From the NCBI GenBank assembly GCA_020064725.1, contig JAGTWJ010000001.1, forward strand, positions 2,294,001-2,358,000: a stretch of 64,000 bases of DNA, given 5' to 3'. Of this stretch, positions 58,197-64,000 are shown piece after piece. Position 1 is the first letter of the stretch. Every line of letters begins with the position of its first letter. The DNA comes from Drechslerella dactyloides. Taxonomy: Eukaryota; Ascomycota; Orbiliomycetes; Orbiliales; Orbiliaceae. The notes below the pieces were generated by a model that was not told the origin of the DNA, ran no database searches, and saw only the letters and a list, made by a program, of their open reading frames with translations. A program made the position numbers and the translations under genes.

Positions 58197-61100
58197 TCAG
58201 TAAATTCCCTGCGTACGATACTGGAACGCATCGTACATGCGAGTGTAGTAACTAGAAGTCGGAAAAACAGACATTAGTACAAGGTTCACCTTAGCAATGG
58301 TGCTCTGGGACAGCTTTGTCATACCTCCCGATACTTTTCGCGATCAAATCGTTTTCCACAAACGCTTCGGCTTCGTCCTGGCTGAGGTGAAGCTGGAACC
58401 TAGCTCTCAGCGCACCAACAACCTGGACAACTCCGACTCCAAAACAAGGCATGGCCGACTCCTTTCCCATGATCTCTACCATCATGATGAGGTTGTCTGC
58501 CGATTTTCGAAGTGCTGCGGATGATGAATATCAGCATACAGAGACATAGTTTCAGATATCGACCCTAGAAGACTATACGAACCTTGGAATGCCTTTTTAC
58601 AGAGCGTCTTGAATACTGCGAACTGTTCAGACTGCACACCGCCAAGCAATTCGACGTACTCGTATGTGAGCTTGAACGGCGCTGCTTCGAAGCCCAGAGA
58701 TCCAGGAGAGTTTGACAAAAGGAAGCCAAAATCAATATGGATTATGTCTACTCGCAGCCGTTAGTCGTCGAACCAGTCATTTCCGTGTTCGCAGTTATGC
58801 AAAGATGAAAGAACTTACGGCCTTCATTATCGACAAGAATGTTCCCATTATGCCTGTCCTTTAGTTGGAGCACATAGCATACTATGGAATAAGCAGCTAA
58901 GGATTTTGTGAATGCGTCCAGGGCATCTTTGTACGGTTTGGAGTCCGTCTCGCCAAAAGTCTAAGGAATTAGTACCCATCCGAACAATGGTACGATAATG
59001 ATGTTGATCTCACCTTCTGCCAGTGATCTTTAAGCGTTGCGAACTTCCCTCTCGGGTTCTTACCCGCTGCCATTGATGCAAGCGTCAGACTTCGCTTCAA
59101 GGAGTGTAGCGATACGCCGTTCGTGATAGTTTCGATAAGACCGGAGGACTGAATGCAGTTGAATAATTAGCAAGGTGTTTAGACATCGTGGTATAAATTT
59201 CGCGCTTTCTCACCTCGCCCGTGACCAGGATCCTCATCCTCCTAACCCAGACGTCGACATTTGCGTTTTCCCAGACCCGCCCACAGAATTGAATTAGTTG
59301 ACAGGCAAACATCTCTTGCCGCAAATCACCACCCGTCTTGACGATAACGCTGAGTAGGTCCCAGTTCTTGTAGAGGCCGTACGGCGACGACTTGCGAATA
59401 CGGTCCTTTTTGGCTTTCCACTCTTCTCCAAACGTAGCTGCACTGGGGTCATCCTTGTCTCCTCTTCTAGCAATTCCGGCCGTCTTTTGATCATTCTCCA
59501 TCCTTGCTTCGCCAGCTTCTGTGCGGATTTTCTCTGTAGAGCCCTCGGCGGCAGAGAGCACTTCCGCGGCCTCTGAGGCAACTTTTGCATCCATCATGCT
59601 CTCGAAACTCGAAATGGGCTCCTCGTAGAAAAAACTCTGCTCCTCAAGTGCTTGCATGCTGGCGATGATTTTCGCTTTTATAGCAGACACCTCGTCTCTT
59701 GGCCGTTTCGAACTACTGGCGTCCAGTTGCGAAAGCATATGGGCAGCCGTCCGCATGTGCGTAGCCAATGCGGAAAGCTCCGCTTGATCCGTCTTGTTTG
59801 GAGAGAAAGGTGTAGACCGCCTGGGGACTGGGCTCTCGGATCGTGCCTCTGGACCTGATGACCTTGGCGTTACTACCGAGGAAGCAGAAGAGAGAGTCGC
59901 GGCGCCGCTCGACAATCGTGGAACAGATGATGTAGAGACTTTGCCAGAACTCGACGAGTTGGGTTCAACGCTTGGTCGCGGGGTTTGGTCAAAATCATAG
60001 GAATTGACTAGCGGGGAATTGCTGATATCTCCCATGGCGGGTTCGTAGACACTATCGGGATCATCGTCCGTCTTCTCATCCCGTTGGGCAACCCGCATGG
60101 CGTCCGAAAGGTCGAATATTCGTCTCTTTGATTTTCCGTCGTCCGCCATTTGTGCAGCTATTATCGTTTGATTCGGTTTGCTGTTCGGATCAAAGTCGAA
60201 GTCGTTTAGGAGCACTTCGACCATGATCAGATACGGGACTCTTTCTGCACTGTTGAGCACTGTTGCCTCAGCCGGATTTATCCGGACTATGCGGTGATGA
60301 GATGTGCTGTGCCCATCGGACGAGCTCGATTCAGCTATGCACGGCAAAATGACAGGAATGTCGACTTCAGCGGGTAAATCATTGTTGAGAAGGGCCAGTT
60401 CAGCCCGGAGCGCGCTGAGTCTCGCGGGTCTTGGAACGGGAATTAGCTTGTTTGATATCCCTTCCAGCGCAGACAGGAACTGGGTCTCGCAATGAAAGTA
60501 GTTCTTCCGTAGAAGATGCACCTTCTGCTTCTCGGAAAGCTCTGTGACCTTCTTTCGCCTGGACCGCGAAGCCTTGCTTTCTCTCTTCTTTTCGCGAACA
60601 ACTATCGGTTCTGCTTCTTCGTCGTCCTGTAATCGAAGATCAGGTAGAGAAGTCGAATTTGTCGGAACCGGGGCGACCTCGAGATTCTTCGATTGCGACG
60701 GCTTGAAAGATTGGCGACGAGGTGTACCACTTGTCGATGACGTTCTCCGAGCCCGAGGGGAAGGAGGGACTGCTTTTGCAGACCTTGGCGGTTGCTCCGG
60801 GTCTGGTGTGGTCGGCTCTGTTCGTGGCAACGTGATCTTTGACGTCGACTGGGATCCCTCCGTTCGCCTCCTTCTCGACCGTATAGATCCGGAAGTTGTT
60901 GCGCCTACTGTCTTACTTCGGCCAAGCCTCGGTGACGGCAAAGGAGTCTCAGATATGGTGAGCTCAGGCTTCGGCAGCTTCCGGGCCTGAGCGATAGCTA
61001 TCGGCCCAGCGTAAGCAGGCAGTAATGGCATCGCGATCCCGGCCAGGACCAGACTGGCGAGGATTGTGACCGGAATGAAATTGTTCTGTATCGGGTCTCG

Positions 61101-61712
61101 TTCTCCGGCCTGAGCAGAGCCGAAGACGATGTGCTGCACTTTGTTATATATCCGACGGCATGTCTGCCAGAAAGCTTTTGGTTAATGCCGGTTCTATCCT
61201 GCTTCTTGGATTGTCTGAACATACTTTGAAAGCATTGGACTGTGGGTCTTTGGCAAGGTCATGCAAGTGGGTCTGGAAGAGCCAGAACGTCTGTTGCGAC
61301 AGGAGCTATCCGTTAATGCAGTGTAACCCACGATGGAAAGCGGGGTGGGACAGACTATCAGAGCGCCATGGGCATTCTTCTCGCACAACTCGATCACAAA
61401 CTCCTCCAGCGCCACACTCTCGATATCGTTGATGCTGACCAGCAGATGACATAGCTGCGGTATATAAAACTCGATCTGCTCATAGCTGAATTGCCGCAGC
61501 TTATGGCAAAGGTAATGGTGGATACCGATCTGATTCGGATACCGCCTACAGCCGCCAGGTTGTGTCAGTTGAAGTCCGGGGTAGGCAGCGGAGATGAGGT
61601 CAGCATCCCGGGGAGGGGCGTCAACATACTGCAGATACGCAACAGCTAGGAACGGGTCGTCGTTAAAATGGTCGCTTTGGAAGAACCGGAGAAGCAGTTC
61701 CCGCGATGACAT
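58197..61712 (-). CDS. PIK1: Phosphatidylinositol 4-kinase PIK1
   Basis: Nine exons (61712-61630, 61545-61356, 61290-61225, 61163-59214, 59148-59014, 58960-58819, 58747-58583, 58514-58325, 58251-58197) give 991 residues. PIK1 makes PI4P at the Golgi for secretion. The N-terminal lipid kinase unique helix region is clear (LRQFSYEQIEFYIPQLCHLL, HGALITFWLFQTHLHDLAKD). A Ser/Pro-rich middle follows (about 160-600). The catalytic domain has KDHWQKTFGE, catalytic loop DRHNGN (843-848), HIIHIDFGF with DFG at 861-863, and ends SIGSYYTRMYDAFQYRTQGI. The very short third and last exons were found because they restore conserved segments. All junctions keep phase. Other acceptors exist for exon 3, but this choice gives the family sequence. 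Confidence 0.95.
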
Positions 61713-62567
61713 CTATCCGGATTGGTGGTCCCCATCCACGGGAACCGCTGAGGACGCCCGCCGCGGTTTCGTGGAAGTGTCGCTAGTTCTGCGGCACTGC
61801 GGAGGGGCGGTTGGTTTTCGTGACTGTTGGACCGCTCGGTTGGCGGAAGGGGCTGCGCAAAGTCCGGGGCGTCCTTGTGGCGGGTACGGTTCGTCTCACA
61901 CCAACGAAGATGTATCGTGACCTTCGCCGTCCGTTGTTCGAATGACTCCTGTGCTCTGCTCGAATGCTGATCAAGTCGAAGGATCGATGCTGTCGACTCG
62001 TCGGACGTACCCAAAGTGCTGGCCTCGCTATCTCTGCTCCCTTCCGTGTAATGTATCCTTAGGACAAGACAGGAGCTGGCCCTAGCGCGCTGCCAAGCAA
62101 GTTCTAAGCTCTGCAGCCGAAAGGATATTCGATCCCCGGCGAAACACTGCGGAACTGCGGATTCCCGATGGAGGCTGGCCCGCTACCCTTTGTCGAAGGT
62201 GGGAATTGGGACGGCAGCTGCGAGTCGCGCCGGATACGATGTTCGACCTCGGCGCACGATATGTTTTCCCTCTCCTTGCGCTTTTCGTGAAGCCACGTGA
62301 GTTTTCAAGTGCCAGCCGGGTTCATGCGTATCGAGGACCGCAGAGCTGATTTCTCGCCATAAAAACGCCTCAGCGAGTTTGCCATCTCATTGGTGGTCCC
62401 GAACTCCGTACCCGAAAATAAACGCAGAGATGGGTGGATTGAGATTGGTTGCACAAATGGGCACATAGAAGGCTTATATATCGCGCCACAATTATATTAT
62501 ATGTTTTCTAATATACATATTATACTGCTGGTACATTAATCAGGCGTCCTGGCCGATACAATCTATC
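61713..62567. other. Intergenic region between the hydrolase end and PIK1 start
   Basis: Both genes read leftward; this holds the PIK1 promoter and hydrolase 3' UTR. An AT-rich stretch lies at about 62475-62540. No gene supported. Confidence 0.5.
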
Positions 62568-63983
62568 TCACCTCAATGCCTCTATCTTCCGAATTGGCGT
62601 TGTCTCCCCTCTCAGAGATTCGGCTATCGCCTGTGCCATAATGTTCAATCCCTCCTCGCGTTTCTTCACATTGGACCCAAGATACATCTCAACTACCGGC
62701 CAAGCATGTACTGTCGCTTTCTCGGTCACTCGTACATTCCCAGTCTTGAGGCTTTGCAACCGCGAAATGAATGACCTGATCTCTGCGGTAAAAACTTCCT
62801 GAGTGCCATATATGATATGCATTCCTTTGGTAGGCAGAGCGTCTTCCCACCACTCAGGTTCCTCGCAGAGACCCGGCGATTTGTACGGATCTCTAGTGTC
62901 GCCTGCGTCCGCATAGAGCACTCCGTAAAGATGCAGCTGGTATGCATCAAGAAAATCGCTGTCCGTATTCCGGTTGTCGGAGGACACGAGAACGGTCCAA
63001 GGAGAGATAAGAGTGGCATAACTTGGCTTCCTGAAGGTCCGGAAGACTTTGTCGCCATTGCGCGATCGCGAGAGATAAAGAAGCAAGCTGAGCACTAGGT
63101 TCCCGCCAGCGCTATCGCCAGCGACGACGAGTTCTGCAGATCCAGCAAGATCTTGTAAGACCTGATATCCTCTATACGCTTCGTGCAATTGTGACGGAAA
63201 TTTCGCATCTGGAACTAGCGTATAGTCGAGTGCAAATATGCACGGGTTCGTGAACCCGGCTTCCTTCAATTTCGAAGCCCACGACGCTAGAAACTCGAGA
63301 TAGAAGTAACTAGACCCCATTGTAAAACCCCCACCTATAGGATAAGATGTCAGCAGCTGCTTAATACTCTACGCGATGTATCTTGGAACATACCGTGTAT
63401 GTAATACAGAGCGATGTCCGGCTCGCGGTCTTGGATTGTTTTCACCCAAATTCCCCGGACTCCATTCCGGCTTATTTCTTCGGGATTCCAGGAGGAAGCC
63501 TTGCTAGGCCGCAGCCCGTGCCTCAGCAGCCGAAATCTATAAAACGGGAGGGCTATTTCTTTCGCGAAGAACACTCGCCCGATATCCGAGGGCAGATTCG
63601 TGAATGCGTATCTGACCAACCGGAGGACAAGCTCCTGGAACAACGTCGACGACTTGACCAGGTCCGGACGCTGCTCATACGGCAGCAAGATGTGATCCTG
63701 AATGAACGACAACGGCAACTCGATTACTATAATGCATGGCAATAATCAGCATCAGTCTCAGACAATCAACTGCCATCCGGACTTCCCCGACAAGAATTCA
63801 AACTTCATGCAAAATGCAACGCTGTGTTGCCAGAGCCGACTCACCAAAATACGGCAGAGCGCTCAGTAGCCATGATGCAACTCTAACGATTCCGGCGCGA
63901 GGATTCACGAGAAGCTGGACGGCCAGGAAAACCACGAAAACGAGGCAATCCAGCCAGGACACTGGCCCCAGCACCCGGTGCAT
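62568..63983 (-). CDS. Alpha/beta hydrolase, HSL-type (fold 3) esterase/lipase
   Basis: Exons 63983-63845, 63726-63394 and 63334-62568 give 412 residues. It belongs to the hormone-sensitive-lipase-like esterases. An N-terminal membrane anchor (residues about 8-28, VSWLDCLVFVVFLAVQLLV) is followed by LPLSFIQDHILLPYEQRP. The oxyanion motif HGGGF is created by the splice at 63394/63334 (YYIHGGGFTMGSSYFYLEFL). The nucleophile elbow is VVAGDSAGGN; the acid and base lie in the region ending TVHAWPVVEMYLG (His in VHAW). Related fungal proteins are annotated as sterol deacetylases or plain esterases; the substrate here is unknown. The ATG at 63983 gives the usual family start. The frame stays open to the window edge, so an upstream start is possible. 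Confidence 0.85.
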
Positions 63984-64000
63984 CAGAGTTTGACGGCCTT

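Noticed and set aside
1..64000. Transposon, CRISPR array, metabolite cluster or viral insertion
   Set aside because: No transposase, reverse transcriptase, spaced direct repeats, polyketide or peptide synthase, or viral gene was seen.

Overview
The window is nuclear DNA of a filamentous ascomycete (Pezizomycotina). Genes sit 0.4-2 kb apart on both strands. Most are split by short introns (about 50-150 nt, GTRNGY donors, CTRAY-type branch sites, YAG acceptors), and a nuclear-type tRNA is present. The gene set is typical of filamentous ascomycetes: a KlpA-type kinesin-14, a family 61 glycosyltransferase, an HSL-type hydrolase and a fungal NOSIP-like protein. I cannot fix the class from sequence alone. 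Exon joins below were worked out by hand from splice signals, phase and family conservation.

Left part (1-8.2 kb): the 3' end of acetyl-CoA carboxylase, a tRNA-Val(CAC), the RIO1 kinase (minus) and cohesin subunit SMC3 (plus), the last two head to head. At 8.2-14.6 kb lies a looser region with accessory character: a cluster of strong hairpins (8.66-8.87 kb), a three-exon gene broken by three in-frame TAG codons (9.64-10.76 kb, minus) and, head to head with it, a kinase-like gene (11.25-12.40 kb).

Middle part (14.6-41 kb): APC/C subunit CDC27, mitochondrial protease OMA1, a PMP47/ANT1-like peroxisomal carrier, a GT61 glycosyltransferase, a minus-end kinesin (KlpA type), a NOSIP-like RING protein, the NC2-alpha/BUR6 histone-fold repressor, a GT34 mannosyltransferase and a Ser/Thr kinase.

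Right part (41-64 kb): a CID protein (RTT103 type), clathrin light chain, calmodulin, the syntaxin TLG2, a mitochondrial half ABC transporter (MDL1 type), Hsp90 co-chaperone CDC37, an equilibrative nucleoside transporter, phosphatidylinositol 4-kinase PIK1 and an alpha/beta hydrolase near the right edge.

Most genes are single-copy housekeeping genes. Several serve related processes without being clustered in any operon-like sense: membrane traffic (clathrin light chain, TLG2, PIK1), cell division (SMC3, CDC27, kinesin-14), mitochondrial function (OMA1, MDL1) and cell-wall or glycoprotein synthesis (GT34, GT61). I see no complete transposon, no CRISPR array, no secondary-metabolite cluster and no viral gene. 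The items most worth a second look are the TAG-broken gene, the hairpin cluster beside it, and an 84-codon open extension past the BUR6 stop codon.
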